64,000 nt of DNA from Serratia sp. FDAARGOS_506 (GTDB lineage Bacteria; Pseudomonadota; Gammaproteobacteria; Enterobacterales; Enterobacteriaceae), in the NCBI RefSeq assembly GCF_003812745.1, contig NZ_CP033831.1, positions 2,294,001 to 2,358,000 of the forward strand, given 5' to 3'. Under the pieces are notes generated by a model that saw nothing but the letters and a program-made list of their open reading frames with translations, ran no database searches and was not told where the DNA came from. Below are positions 56,676 to 64,000 of the stretch, one piece after another. The position numbers and the translations under genes are program-made. Position 1 is the first letter of the stretch; the number at the start of each line of letters is the position of its first letter.

Positions 56676-57214
56676 GTGGATTGACCATTTTCAGCGACAC
56701 AGCGCCGCAGCAACCGCTGTGGCAGAGCCGCGATGCGCAGGAGATCCAGCGGCAATTGGCACAGATCGGCGTGCGTTTTGAGCGCTGGCAAGCGGATCGC
56801 GAGCTGGGCGACAACCCGCAGCCAGAGGCGGTGATCGCCGCCTACCAGCATGAGATAGACCGGCTGGTGGCAGAAAAGGGTTACCAGAGCTGGGACGTGA
56901 TCAGCATGCGGCCGGACCATGAGCAGCGCCAGGCGCTGCGTGAAAAATTCCTGTCCGAACATACGCACGGTGAAGATGAAGTGCGCTTTTTCGTCGAAGG
57001 CGCAGGGCTGTTTTGCCTGCATCTGGACGGCAAGATCTTCCAGATCCTGTGTGAAAAGAACGATCTGATCTCGGTGCCGGCCAACACCCGGCACTGGTTC
57101 GATATGGGATCGGCGCCCCATTTCACCGCGATCCGGGTGTTCGACAATCCAGAAGGCTGGGTGGCGCATTTTACCGGCGACACGATCGCCGATAGCTACC
57201 CGCGTCTGGACTGA
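56672..57214 (+). CDS. mtnD: Acireductone dioxygenase (ARD)
   Basis: Cupin metalloenzyme, 180 residues. With Fe it oxidises acireductone to ketomethylthiobutyrate and formate. With Ni it gives an off-pathway product and CO. Metal ligands are in [15 protein letters not shown] (two His and the Glu near residues 97-103) and the His of [12 protein letters not shown] near residue 141, the same positions as Klebsiella ARD. Overlaps mtnC by four bases and converges with mtnA across a hairpin. Confidence 0.95.
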   Translation: MSGLTIFSDTAPQQPLWQSRDAQEIQRQLAQIGVRFERWQADRELGDNPQPEAVIAAYQHEIDRLVAEKGYQSWDVISMRPDHEQRQALREKFLSEHTHGEDEVRFFVEGAGLFCLHLDGKIFQILCEKNDLISVPANTRHWFDMGSAPHFTAIRVFDNPEGWVAHFTGDTIADSYPRLD

Positions 57215-57222
57215 GTGCGAAT

Positions 57223-57245
57223 GCGGGCGTTAGCCCAACGCCCGC
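57223..57245 (+). terminator. Hairpin between mtnD and mtnA
   Basis: A perfect 9-bp stem GCGGGCGTT / AACGCCCGC with a 5-base loop, overlapping the mtnA stop. No T-run on either strand, so termination efficiency is doubtful. Confidence 0.55.
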
Positions 57246-58258
57246 CGGAAAATCCCGGCTTCAACCTGCTGCGGCGTAATCACGCCGCTGTCGAATACCC
57301 ATCCGCTGATGAGCTTGGCCGGCGTGACGTCGAACGCCGGATTGTAGACCGGTGCATCGTTCGGTGCCCACTGGCAGGCGCCGAAGCTGCCTGAAACGCC
57401 GGTGACTTCGGCCGCCGCGCGCTGCTCGATCGGAATGGCTGCGCCGTCCGGGCAGTGTGGATCGTGGGTGGTATGCGGGGCGGCCACGTAGAACGGGATG
57501 CCGTGATAGTGCGCCAGCACCGCCAGGCTGTAGGTGCCGATTTTGTTGGCAACGTCACCGTTGGCGGCGATGCGATCCGCGCCGACCCACACCGCATCGA
57601 CCTGGCCCTGCGCCATCAGGCTGGCGGCCATAGAGTCGCAGATCAGGCGATAGGGAATGCCCAACTCGCCCAGTTCCCAGGCGGTCAGGCGGCCACCCTG
57701 CAGCAGCGGCCGAGTTTCATCGACCCACACCTGCTGCACCTTGCCCTGCTGGTGGGCGCGCAGCAGCACGCCGATGGCGGTGCCGATGCCGGCGGTGGCC
57801 AGCCCGCCGGTATTGCAGTGGGTCAGCAGGCGGCTGCCGGGCTTGACCCACTCCGCACCGTGAGCGGCAATGCGATCGCACAGCCGGCGATCTTCTTCCA
57901 CCAGCCGCAGCGCTTCGTTCACCATCGCCGGCGCCCAGTCAGGCTCCGCCAGCGCCAGCTTCATGCGATCCAGATTGTTCATCAGGTTGACCGCCGTCGG
58001 GCGGGCGGCGCGCAGCGTGTGCAGCGCTTGTTCCAGCTTGTCACGCGGCAAACCGCGTTCCGCGAGCAGCGCCAACAGCAGGCTGGCGGACAGCCCGATC
58101 AGCGGCGCGCCGCGCACCCGCAGGCTGTGAATGTGCCCGACCAACTCCTCCACGCTGTCGCAGGCGCGCCACCGCTTTTCCTGCGGCAGGGCTTGCTGAT
58201 CGAGGATCCAAAGGCGGTTGTCCTGCAGGGTCAAACTGGTGGTGTTAAGCGCTTGCAT
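57230..58258 (-). CDS. mtnA: Methylthioribose-1-phosphate isomerase
   Basis: Isomerises methylthioribose-1-phosphate to the ribulose form. 342 residues, of the eIF2B-like family. The catalytic Cys is in [20 protein letters not shown] near residue 160 and the Asp in [20 protein letters not shown] near residue 240. RVRGAPLIG near residue 52 binds phosphate. Start ATG 58258. Divergent from mtnK across a four-repeat MetJ operator. Confidence 0.95.
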   Translation of the reverse strand: MQALNTTSLTLQDNRLWILDQQALPQEKRWRACDSVEELVGHIHSLRVRGAPLIGLSASLLLALLAERGLPRDKLEQALHTLRAARPTAVNLMNNLDRMKLALAEPDWAPAMVNEALRLVEEDRRLCDRIAAHGAEWVKPGSRLLTHCNTGGLATAGIGTAIGVLLRAHQQGKVQQVWVDETRPLLQGGRLTAWELGELGIPYRLICDSMAASLMAQGQVDAVWVGADRIAANGDVANKIGTYSLAVLAHYHGIPFYVAAPHTTHDPHCPDGAAIPIEQRAAAEVTGVSGSFGACQWAPNDAPVYNPAFDVTPAKLISGWVFDSGVITPQQVEAGIFRRALG

Positions 58259-58322
58259 CGGCGGTTAATTCCTTGTTGCGTGGTTATTGCATCTGAGACG
58301 CTATTCTGCCAACATGACTTCC

Positions 58323-58354
58323 AGATGTATAGACGTCCAAATGCTTTTACGTCT
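58323..58354. promoter_or_regulatory. Four tandem met boxes between mtnA and mtnK
   Basis: Adjacent 8-mers AGATGTAT, AGACGTCC, AAATGCTT and TTACGTCT score 6, 7, 4 and 6 of 8 against AGACGTCT, in perfect register over 32 bases. MetJ dimers bind such arrays cooperatively. Located between the divergent mtnA and mtnK starts. Confidence 0.85.
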
Positions 58355-58404
58355 AAATAAACAGAATCGCTGGGGGCAGCGAGAGAGAACAGAGGGGTTG
58401 GGGA

Positions 58405-59604
58405 ATGTCGCTTTATCGTACGTTTACGGCTGCCGATGCCGTTGAATACGCCCGCCAATACGGGCAGGTGGCCGATCCGCAGGCGCTGGTGAGCGCCGAC
58501 GAGATCGGCGACGGCAACCTGAACCTGGTGTTCAAGATCCGCGATCGCGAAGGCGTGAGCCGGGTGATCGTCAAACAGGCGTTGCCCTATGTGCGCTGCG
58601 TGGGCGAATCCTGGCCGTTGACGCTGGATCGGGCGCGCATCGAAGCGGAAACGCTGCTGGTACACGGCGGCTTCTGTCCACGGCATACGGTAAAAGTTTT
58701 GCATCACGATCCCGAATTGGCGGTGATGGTGCAGGAAGATCTCTCCGACCATCGCATTTGGCGCAGTGAGCTGGTGCAGGGCAACTATCACCCGCTGGCG
58801 GCCGGGCAACTGGCGGAATACCTGGCGCAGACGCTGTTCCACACCTCCGACTTTTATCAGTCGGCGCAGCAGAAGAAGGCGGAGGTCAGCCGCTTTACCA
58901 ACCCCGAGCTATGCCAGATCACCGAAGATCTGTTCTTTACCGATCCCTACATCGACCATGAGCGCAATCAGTTCGAGGCGGCGTTATTGCCGCAGGTGCA
59001 GGCGCTGCGCGAGGATGCACCGTTGAAGTTGGCGGTCGCCGGCCTGAAACATCGTTTCCTCAGCAAGGCGGAGGCGCTGTTGCACGGGGATATCCACAGC
59101 GGTTCGATCTTTGTGGCGGAAGGGCGGTTGAAAGCGATCGATGCTGAATTCGGCTTCTATGGCCCAATCGGTTTCGATGTCGGCACTGTATTAGGCAACC
59201 TGCTGCTCAACTACTGCGGTTTGCCGGGGCTGTTCGGGCCGCGCGACGCTGCCGCCGGGCGCGAACAGCGGCTGCAGGATGTGCGTGAGCTGTGGCTGAT
59301 TTTCGCTGACCGTTTCCTGGCGTTGTGCCATCAGCAAAGTCGGGATGCAGCGCTGGCGACGCCGGGTTACGCCGAGCAGTTCCTGCAACAGGTCTGGGCC
59401 GATGCGGTAGGGTATTGCGGTGCCGAACTGATTCGGCGCACCATCGGCCTGGCGCACGTCGCCGATCTTGACAGCATCGCCGATGCTGACATGCGCCTCG
59501 GCTGTCAGCGCCATGCGCTGGGATTGGGGCGCATGCTGATCGTAAATGCGCCGCAGATCGAGCATATCGACGCGCTGTTGGCGCGCATTCGTCAACAAGG
59601 TTGA
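58405..59604 (+). CDS. mtnK: 5-methylthioribose kinase
   Basis: Phosphorylates methylthioribose, the entry step of salvage. 399 residues with a protein-kinase-like fold: [20 protein letters not shown] (P-loop equivalent, near residue 31), [13 protein letters not shown], the catalytic-loop equivalent [14 protein letters not shown] near residue 230 and [15 protein letters not shown] near residue 247. Start ATG 58405 after GGGG. Methylthioadenosine nucleosidase, which supplies its substrate, is outside the window. Confidence 0.95.
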   Translation: MSLYRTFTAADAVEYARQYGQVADPQALVSADEIGDGNLNLVFKIRDREGVSRVIVKQALPYVRCVGESWPLTLDRARIEAETLLVHGGFCPRHTVKVLHHDPELAVMVQEDLSDHRIWRSELVQGNYHPLAAGQLAEYLAQTLFHTSDFYQSAQQKKAEVSRFTNPELCQITEDLFFTDPYIDHERNQFEAALLPQVQALREDAPLKLAVAGLKHRFLSKAEALLHGDIHSGSIFVAEGRLKAIDAEFGFYGPIGFDVGTVLGNLLLNYCGLPGLFGPRDAAAGREQRLQDVRELWLIFADRFLALCHQQSRDAALATPGYAEQFLQQVWADAVGYCGAELIRRTIGLAHVADLDSIADADMRLGCQRHALGLGRMLIVNAPQIEHIDALLARIRQQG

Positions 59605-60114
59605 ATAACCTGGCAATGAGGCAAACCCGGCTGCGGCCGGTTTTTTTAATTTTAAGAACTTATTGGTATCAGCAACAGAATAGATAAATTATTTTTAACT
59701 AAAAATATATTTTTGTTCGCATCTTGTTTGTAAATTTAATTATATCTCCTGACCGTTGGTTACATGTCTTAAATATTGATGGTTTGGCACCTGCAGGAGT
59801 TATTTTTCTGGGTTTTATTGAGGTGGTGAAAACAAAACAGGCTGGACTGTGCTTTTTTTGATCGTTTTATTGTGCAAACATAAAGAGAAAAAAAGAAATT
59901 TTATCGACAAAAACTATCACGTCACCGTTACTTTTTTATGGAGTGAGATAGCTCATGTTCTAACGTGAATAAAGTTGTGGCTTGATCATCTCGATATTAC
60001 CTCCTAGATTGTTCGAGGGTCAGATAAACGTAAATAAATAACGCAAGGTTATTAACTATTAATTACCTTTGGCCTCGTTTTGTCTGATTATTCCTATCGA
60101 GAACGGAGCGCCCC
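59605..60114. other. AT-rich intergenic region upstream of urease, with possible CRP site and promoter
   Basis: 510 bases, much more AT-rich than the genes around it. After the mtnK terminator it holds a CRP-like AGTGA-N6-TCATG (59942-59957) and a possible promoter TTGATC-17 bases-TAGATT (59982-59987, 60005-60010) about 105 bases before ureA. No gene found in it. A sigma54 match was looked for and not found. Confidence 0.45.
59623..59647 (+). terminator. Terminator of mtnK
   Basis: Stem CCGGC / GCCGG with a TGCG loop, flanked by AAA and a run of seven Ts. It lies 19 bases after the mtnK stop. Confidence 0.9.
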
Positions 60115-60417
60115 ATGCAATTAACGCCAAGAGAAATTGAAAAGTTGATGGTCTATACCCTGGCCGACGTCGCATTAAAGCGAAAGTCCAGAGGGATTAA
60201 GCTGAATTATCCCGAGGCGGTGGCGATTATCACCACCGCAGCGCTGGAAGGCGCCCGCGAGGGAAAAACGCTGGAAGAAGTCATGAGCGACACGCGGCAG
60301 GTGTTGAGCCGCGATGATGTGATGGATGGCGTGGCGGATCTGATCCCGCATGTGCAGGTCGAAGCGATATTCAGCGACGGCAGCCGCCTGGTGACGGTGC
60401 ACGATCCGATTCAATAA
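60115..60417 (+). CDS. ureA: Urease gamma subunit
   Basis: Smallest urease structural subunit, 100 residues as in the family. [49 protein letters not shown] and the C-terminal [18 protein letters not shown] are all typical. First gene of ureABCEFG. There is no ureD in front of it, so the order is that of Yersinia (ureABCEFGD), not Klebsiella (ureDABCEFG). Start ATG 60115 after GAACGGAG. Confidence 0.97.
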   Translation: MQLTPREIEKLMVYTLADVALKRKSRGIKLNYPEAVAIITTAALEGAREGKTLEEVMSDTRQVLSRDDVMDGVADLIPHVQVEAIFSDGSRLVTVHDPIQ

Positions 60418-60472
60418 GTGCGGTTTGCGTTCCTGAGTGCCACGAATAAACCCTATCAGCACAGGTATTTCG

Positions 60473-60919
60473 ATGAAAAAGCATGACCAAGAAAAGCACG
60501 TGCCGCCTGGCGGCTATATCCTGTCCGAAAGCCCCATCACCTTCAATGAAGATCGCGAAAGCATTATTCTAACGGTGCGTAATACCGGCGACAGACCTAT
60601 TCAGGTTGGCTCGCACTTTCATTTCTTTGAAGCCAATAAAGCATTGCAATTCGATCGCGCCGCTGCCTTCGGCAAGCGCTTGAATATCACTGCCACGACG
60701 GCGATCCGTTTTGAACCCGGTGATGAGATTGATGTGGCGCTTATTGCCATCGGCGGCAAACAAACGGTTTACGGATTTAATAATCTGGTGGACGGTTGGG
60801 CGGGTGACAGCCCGGTTGCGGCCGGTGAAAGAGTAAAGAAAACGATAGATGTAAAGCGAGCTATTGAGCTGGGTTATAAAAACCTCGATCAGGCGCCGAC
60901 GAAGACGAGCAAGGAATAA
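60473..60919 (+). CDS. ureB: Urease beta subunit, long Yersinia-like form
   Basis: 148 residues. Klebsiella UreB is about 106. The extra length lies at the N-terminus (MKKHDQEKHVPPGGYILSES) and at the C-terminus (ERVKKTIDVKRAIELGYKN), like the about 140-residue Yersinia form. The core GDRPIQVGSHFHFFEANKAL and FDRAAAFGKRLNI is standard. Start ATG 60473 chosen because it follows CAGGTATTTCG and the N-terminus then resembles Yersinia. A longer frame to 60437 has no ribosome site. Three bases before ureC. Confidence 0.95.
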   Translation: MKKHDQEKHVPPGGYILSESPITFNEDRESIILTVRNTGDRPIQVGSHFHFFEANKALQFDRAAAFGKRLNITATTAIRFEPGDEIDVALIAIGGKQTVYGFNNLVDGWAGDSPVAAGERVKKTIDVKRAIELGYKNLDQAPTKTSKE

Positions 60920-60922
60920 CGC

Positions 60923-62638
60923 ATGCCAACCCTCTCCAGGCAAGAATATGCCGGGCTGTTCGGCCCGACTACCGGCGATAAAATTCGTTTGGGCGATACG
61001 CAACTGTTTATTGAAATAGAAAAAGACCTGCGCGGCTACGGCGAGGAATCGGTCTACGGCGGCGGTAAGTCGCTGCGTGACGGCATGGGCGCCGACAACC
61101 GATTAACCAGCGATAACGTGTTGGATCTGGTGATTACCAACGTAACGATTTTGGACGCCCGGCAAGGAGTGATCAAGGCGGACGTCGGCATCAAAAACGG
61201 CCTGATCGCCGGCATTGGCAAAAGCGGCAACCCGGCGATGATGAACGGCGTCACGCCCGGCATGGTGGTGGGCGTCAGCACCGACGCCATCTCGGGCGAG
61301 CACCTGATCCTGACCGCCGCCGGCATCGATACGCACATTCACTTCATTTCACCGCAGCAGGCGGCGCACGCGCTCTCCAACGGCGTGACGACATTCTTCG
61401 GCGGCGGCGTCGGGCCGACCGACGGCTCCAACGGCACCACCGTGACCGCCGGGCCCTGGCACATCCACCGTATGCTGCGCGCCTTCGAGACTATGCCGGT
61501 CAATGTGGGGATGCTCGGCAAGGGGCACGCTTCGCACGCTGCGCCGCTGGTCGAACAAATCGCCGCCGGCGTGGCCGGGCTGAAAGTGCATGAGGACTGG
61601 GGCGCCACCAACTCCGCGCTGCGCCACGCGCTGCGCGTGGCCGACGACATGGATATTCAGGTGGCGGTGCACACCGACAGCCTGAATGAAGGCGGCTACG
61701 TCGAGGACACCATCGACGCCTTTGAAGGGCGCACCATCCACACCTTCCACACCGAAGGCGCCGGCGGCGGGCACTCGCCGGATATCATCAAGGTCGCCGC
61801 GCAGATGAACGTGTTGCCGAGCTCCACCAACCCCACGCTGCCGTTCGGCATCAACAGCCAGGCCGAATTGTTCGACATGATCATGGTGTGCCACAACCTC
61901 AATCCCAATGTGCCGGCCGACGTGGCGTTCTCCGAAAGCCGGGTGCGGCCGGAAACCATCGCGGCGGAAAACGTGCTGCACGACATGGGCGTGCTGTCGA
62001 TGTTTTCCAGTGACTCCCAGGCGATGGGGCGGGTCGGCGAAAACTGGCTGCGGGTGATGCAGACGGCGCACGCGATGAAAGTCGCGCGCGGTAAGCTGCC
62101 GGAAGACGCTGCGGAGCACGACAACTTCCGCGTGTTGCGCTACGTGGCGAAGATCACCATCAATCCGGCGATTGCGCAGGGCATCAGCCACGTGCTGGGT
62201 TCGGTCGAGGTCGGCAAGATGGCCGATCTGGTGCTGTGGGAACCGCGCTTCTTCGGCGCCAAGCCGAAGCTGGTGATCAAGGGCGGGATGATCAACTGGG
62301 CGGTGATGGGCGATCCCAACGCGTCGTTGCCGACGCCGCAGCCCACGTTCTACCGCCCGATGTTCGGCGCCATGGGCAAATCGCTGCAGGAAACCTGCGT
62401 CACCTTCGTCTCCGGCGCCGCGTTGCACGATGGCATCAAAGAGAAGCTGGGGTTGGAGCGGCAGGTGATGGCGGTGCATAACTGCCGGGCGATCTCCAAG
62501 CAGGACATGGTGCGCAATGCGGAAACGCCGCACATCGAGGTGGATCCCGAAACCTTCGCGGTCAAGGTCAACGGCGAACACGCCACGGTGAAGCCGATCG
62601 CCACCGCCGTGCTTAATCAACGCTACTTCTTCAGCTAG
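60923..62638 (+). CDS. ureC: Urease alpha subunit (catalytic)
   Basis: Nickel enzyme hydrolysing urea to ammonia and carbamate. 571 residues. Nickel ligands H138 and H140 (DTHIHF), carbamylated K221 (GLKVHEDWG), H250 (VHTDSLNE), H276 ([13 protein letters not shown]) and D364 are all present. The flap has C323-H324-N325 (MVCHNLN), where Klebsiella has Cys-His-His, and R340 follows. The flap and C-terminus match Yersinia UreC, known for a low pH optimum. An acid-type urease is inferred. Confidence 0.97.
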   Translation: MPTLSRQEYAGLFGPTTGDKIRLGDTQLFIEIEKDLRGYGEESVYGGGKSLRDGMGADNRLTSDNVLDLVITNVTILDARQGVIKADVGIKNGLIAGIGKSGNPAMMNGVTPGMVVGVSTDAISGEHLILTAAGIDTHIHFISPQQAAHALSNGVTTFFGGGVGPTDGSNGTTVTAGPWHIHRMLRAFETMPVNVGMLGKGHASHAAPLVEQIAAGVAGLKVHEDWGATNSALRHALRVADDMDIQVAVHTDSLNEGGYVEDTIDAFEGRTIHTFHTEGAGGGHSPDIIKVAAQMNVLPSSTNPTLPFGINSQAELFDMIMVCHNLNPNVPADVAFSESRVRPETIAAENVLHDMGVLSMFSSDSQAMGRVGENWLRVMQTAHAMKVARGKLPEDAAEHDNFRVLRYVAKITINPAIAQGISHVLGSVEVGKMADLVLWEPRFFGAKPKLVIKGGMINWAVMGDPNASLPTPQPTFYRPMFGAMGKSLQETCVTFVSGAALHDGIKEKLGLERQVMAVHNCRAISKQDMVRNAETPHIEVDPETFAVKVNGEHATVKPIATAVLNQRYFFS

Positions 62639-62650
62639 GAACTGCCGCTC

Positions 62651-63247
62651 ATGATCGTGATTGAAAAGATACTCGGCAATATCAAACGGGATGCCGACTG
62701 GCGCGAGCGCTTGCAACACGCCTCTCTGGACGTGCTGGCGCTTTCGCAGTGGGAGGCGCAGAAAAGTCGCTGCCGCAAGACCACTCGCGACGGCCAGGAT
62801 CTCGGCATCTCCCTCGATCGTCATCAGGTGCTGGCCGACGGCGACGTGTTGCTCTGGGACGAAGCGAACCGCAGCGCGGTAGTGGTGCAGATGAACCTGC
62901 GCGACGTGATGGTAATTCATCTTGAGTCGCTGTTGGCGACCGATATGGCGACGGTGTTGAAGACCGCGTTCGAACTGGGGCATGCGCTGGGCAACCAGCA
63001 CTGGAAATCGGTCATCAAAGGGAATCGCATCTTTATTCCGCTGACGGTGGCGACCAAGGTGATGGATTCGGTGATGAAAACCCACGGTTTCCATGCGTTG
63101 CCTTATTCGTTCGTGAAGGGCGAAAGCATTTTGCCGCATTTGACCCAGCCCGAAGCGCGCCTGCTGTTCGGTGGCGCGGAGGATTCCGCCACTCATGTGC
63201 ATGTCGACAGCCCCTTCCTCGGTCAGCATGTGATCAAACTGAAATGA
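62651..63247 (+). CDS. ureE: Urease accessory protein UreE (nickel chaperone)
   Basis: 198-residue nickel-delivery protein that hands nickel to the UreDFG-apourease complex. The N-terminal peptide-binding domain and the C-terminal metal domain are visible, with [27 protein letters not shown] (central His ligand) and [20 protein letters not shown]. The C-terminus ends [13 protein letters not shown] and lacks the poly-His tail of Klebsiella UreE, so nickel storage capacity is probably low. Overlaps ureF by four bases. Confidence 0.95.
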   Translation: MIVIEKILGNIKRDADWRERLQHASLDVLALSQWEAQKSRCRKTTRDGQDLGISLDRHQVLADGDVLLWDEANRSAVVVQMNLRDVMVIHLESLLATDMATVLKTAFELGHALGNQHWKSVIKGNRIFIPLTVATKVMDSVMKTHGFHALPYSFVKGESILPHLTQPEARLLFGGAEDSATHVHVDSPFLGQHVIKLK

Positions 63248-63930
63248 ACGCCATCCAGTTGATTCGCATCCTGCAGTTTGCCGACTCGGTGCTGCCGGTG
63301 GGGGCGTTCGCCTTTTCCAATGGCGTCGAGTCGGCGATCCAGGCCGGCATCGTGCGCGATGCCGACACGCTGCAATCGTTCACCCGCACCGCCTTGCAAC
63401 AGGCGGCGGGCGGCGACGGCCGAGCGGTGGCGGCGGCCTGTCGGGCGCTGCAGGCCGGCGATCGCGAGGCGGTGATTGGGCATGACTGGGCGCTGTTCAA
63501 CCGCAAGCTGAACGAAGAGGGCCGCAACATGGTGGTGCGGATGGGAAAAAAGCTGGCGGAAATGGCAGCGGCCATCTGCGACGAACCCTTGGTGGCCTGG
63601 TGGCTTGAACAGATCAAAACCGGTCGCGCCGCCGGCACCTATCCGGTGACGCAGGCGGTGGTGATGACGGCGCTGGGCGCCGGCCCGCGCGAGGTGGCGG
63701 TGATGCATCAGTACGGTGTGGCGATGACCATTCTCAGCGCCGCCATGCGCCTGATGCGCGTCACCCATATCGACACCCAACGCATCCTGTTTCAACTCAA
63801 CCGGGACATCGATGTTTTTTGCGACGAAGCCGAACGCGGCGGCGTTGAACAAATGGCCTCTTACGCGCCAGTGACCGATGTCCTGGCCGCACTGCACGTC
63901 GGCGCGTTTACCCGACTGTTCAGCAACTGA
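63244..63930 (+). CDS. ureF: Urease accessory protein UreF
   Basis: All-helical protein (228 residues) that gates the GTPase UreG during nickel insertion. Typical features are [24 protein letters not shown] at the N-terminus, the [10 protein letters not shown] helix, and [20 protein letters not shown] in the middle. Start ATG 63244 overlaps the ureE stop. It is followed by ureG after 18 bases. Confidence 0.95.
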   Translation: MNAIQLIRILQFADSVLPVGAFAFSNGVESAIQAGIVRDADTLQSFTRTALQQAAGGDGRAVAAACRALQAGDREAVIGHDWALFNRKLNEEGRNMVVRMGKKLAEMAAAICDEPLVAWWLEQIKTGRAAGTYPVTQAVVMTALGAGPREVAVMHQYGVAMTILSAAMRLMRVTHIDTQRILFQLNRDIDVFCDEAERGGVEQMASYAPVTDVLAALHVGAFTRLFSN

Positions 63931-63948
63931 TAATAAGGAACGATCAGA

Positions 63949-64000
63949 GTGAAAAAAATTACCCGCATCGGTATCGGCGGCCCGGTAGGCTCGGGCAAGA
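63949..64000 (+). CDS. ureG: Urease accessory GTPase UreG (5' end only)
   Basis: The first 17 codons are visible: start GTG 63949 behind AAGGAA, then KKITRIGIGGPVGSGK, the P-loop of UreG. Runs off the window end. UreG hydrolyses GTP to drive nickel insertion. UreD would be expected next, if the Yersinia order holds. Confidence 0.92.
   Translation, partial: MKKITRIGIGGPVGSGK

Noticed and set aside
59785-59800. Possible sigma54 promoter (TGGCAC) before urease
   Set aside because: The GG at -24 is not followed by GC at -12 with the required spacing.
61349-63229. 626-codon minus-strand open frame opposite ureC-ureE
   Set aside because: Shadow. ureC and ureE have intact catalytic residues on the plus strand.

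Overview
The window is enterobacterial chromosome, most likely Serratia, in or near the S. marcescens group. This rests on gene order close to the E. coli backbone (pncC-recA-recX-alaS-csrA, gshA-micA-luxS, ffh-rpsP-rimM-trmD-rplS, aroF-tyrA/pheA-raiA-bamD-rluD-pgeF-clpB-rrn, dkgB to aspV), GC-rich codon use, a chitobiose operon with a GH1 gene in the arrangement I recall from S. marcescens, and a Yersinia-type urease cluster. Most S. marcescens are urease-negative, so a urease-positive relative such as S. ureilytica is possible. Species is an inference.

Layout. 1-4421: 3' part of a chitobiose/cellobiose operon (PTS EIIC, 6-phospho-beta-glucosidase, ChbR-like regulator, ChbG deacetylase). 4431-5810: MFS transporter. 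6055-12376: pncC, recA with a perfect LexA site, recX, alaS, csrA, then tRNA-Ser and three tRNA-Arg with a structured spacer. 12547-15864: yqaB, yqaA, gshA, the sRNA gene micA on the minus strand, luxS. 15931-21839: yfjD and ypjD (minus), then ffh and the rpsP-rimM-trmD-rplS operon. 21982-23122: a small phage-derived cassette on the minus strand (pinholin, SAR endolysin, Ogr-like activator) behind a perfect LexA box. This is the most unusual system in the window. 23245-31448: ydiY-like gene, aroF-tyrA, pheA with leader peptide and attenuator, raiA, bamD, rluD, pgeF. 31579-39892: clpB with a sigma32 promoter, then a full rRNA operon (16S, tRNA-Glu, 23S, 5S, tRNA-Asp). 40106-47491: dkgB, yafC, yafD, mltD, gloB, yafS, rnhA, dnaQ, tRNA-Asp. 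47599-53250: accessory block with an IutA-like receptor, a siderophore-interacting reductase, a PucG-like aminotransferase and a LysE-type exporter. 53289-59604: methionine salvage cluster (yafV, mtnE, mtnB-C-D, mtnA, mtnK) with MetJ-like operators. 60115-64000: urease operon ureABCEF plus the start of ureG.

How the genes fit together. Two DNA-damage outputs are present: recA, and the lysis cassette, whose LexA site sits in a promoter of recA-like geometry. In methionine salvage, MtnE transaminates ketomethylthiobutyrate, probably with glutamine, and the adjacent omega-amidase YafV would remove the resulting ketoglutaramate. The rRNA operon has the upstream flank and spacer tRNA of E. coli rrnG but the downstream flank and distal tRNA of E. 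coli rrnH, so it sits at a chromosome rearrangement joint relative to E. coli.

All functional calls come from reading sequence and remembered family features. No database search was run.
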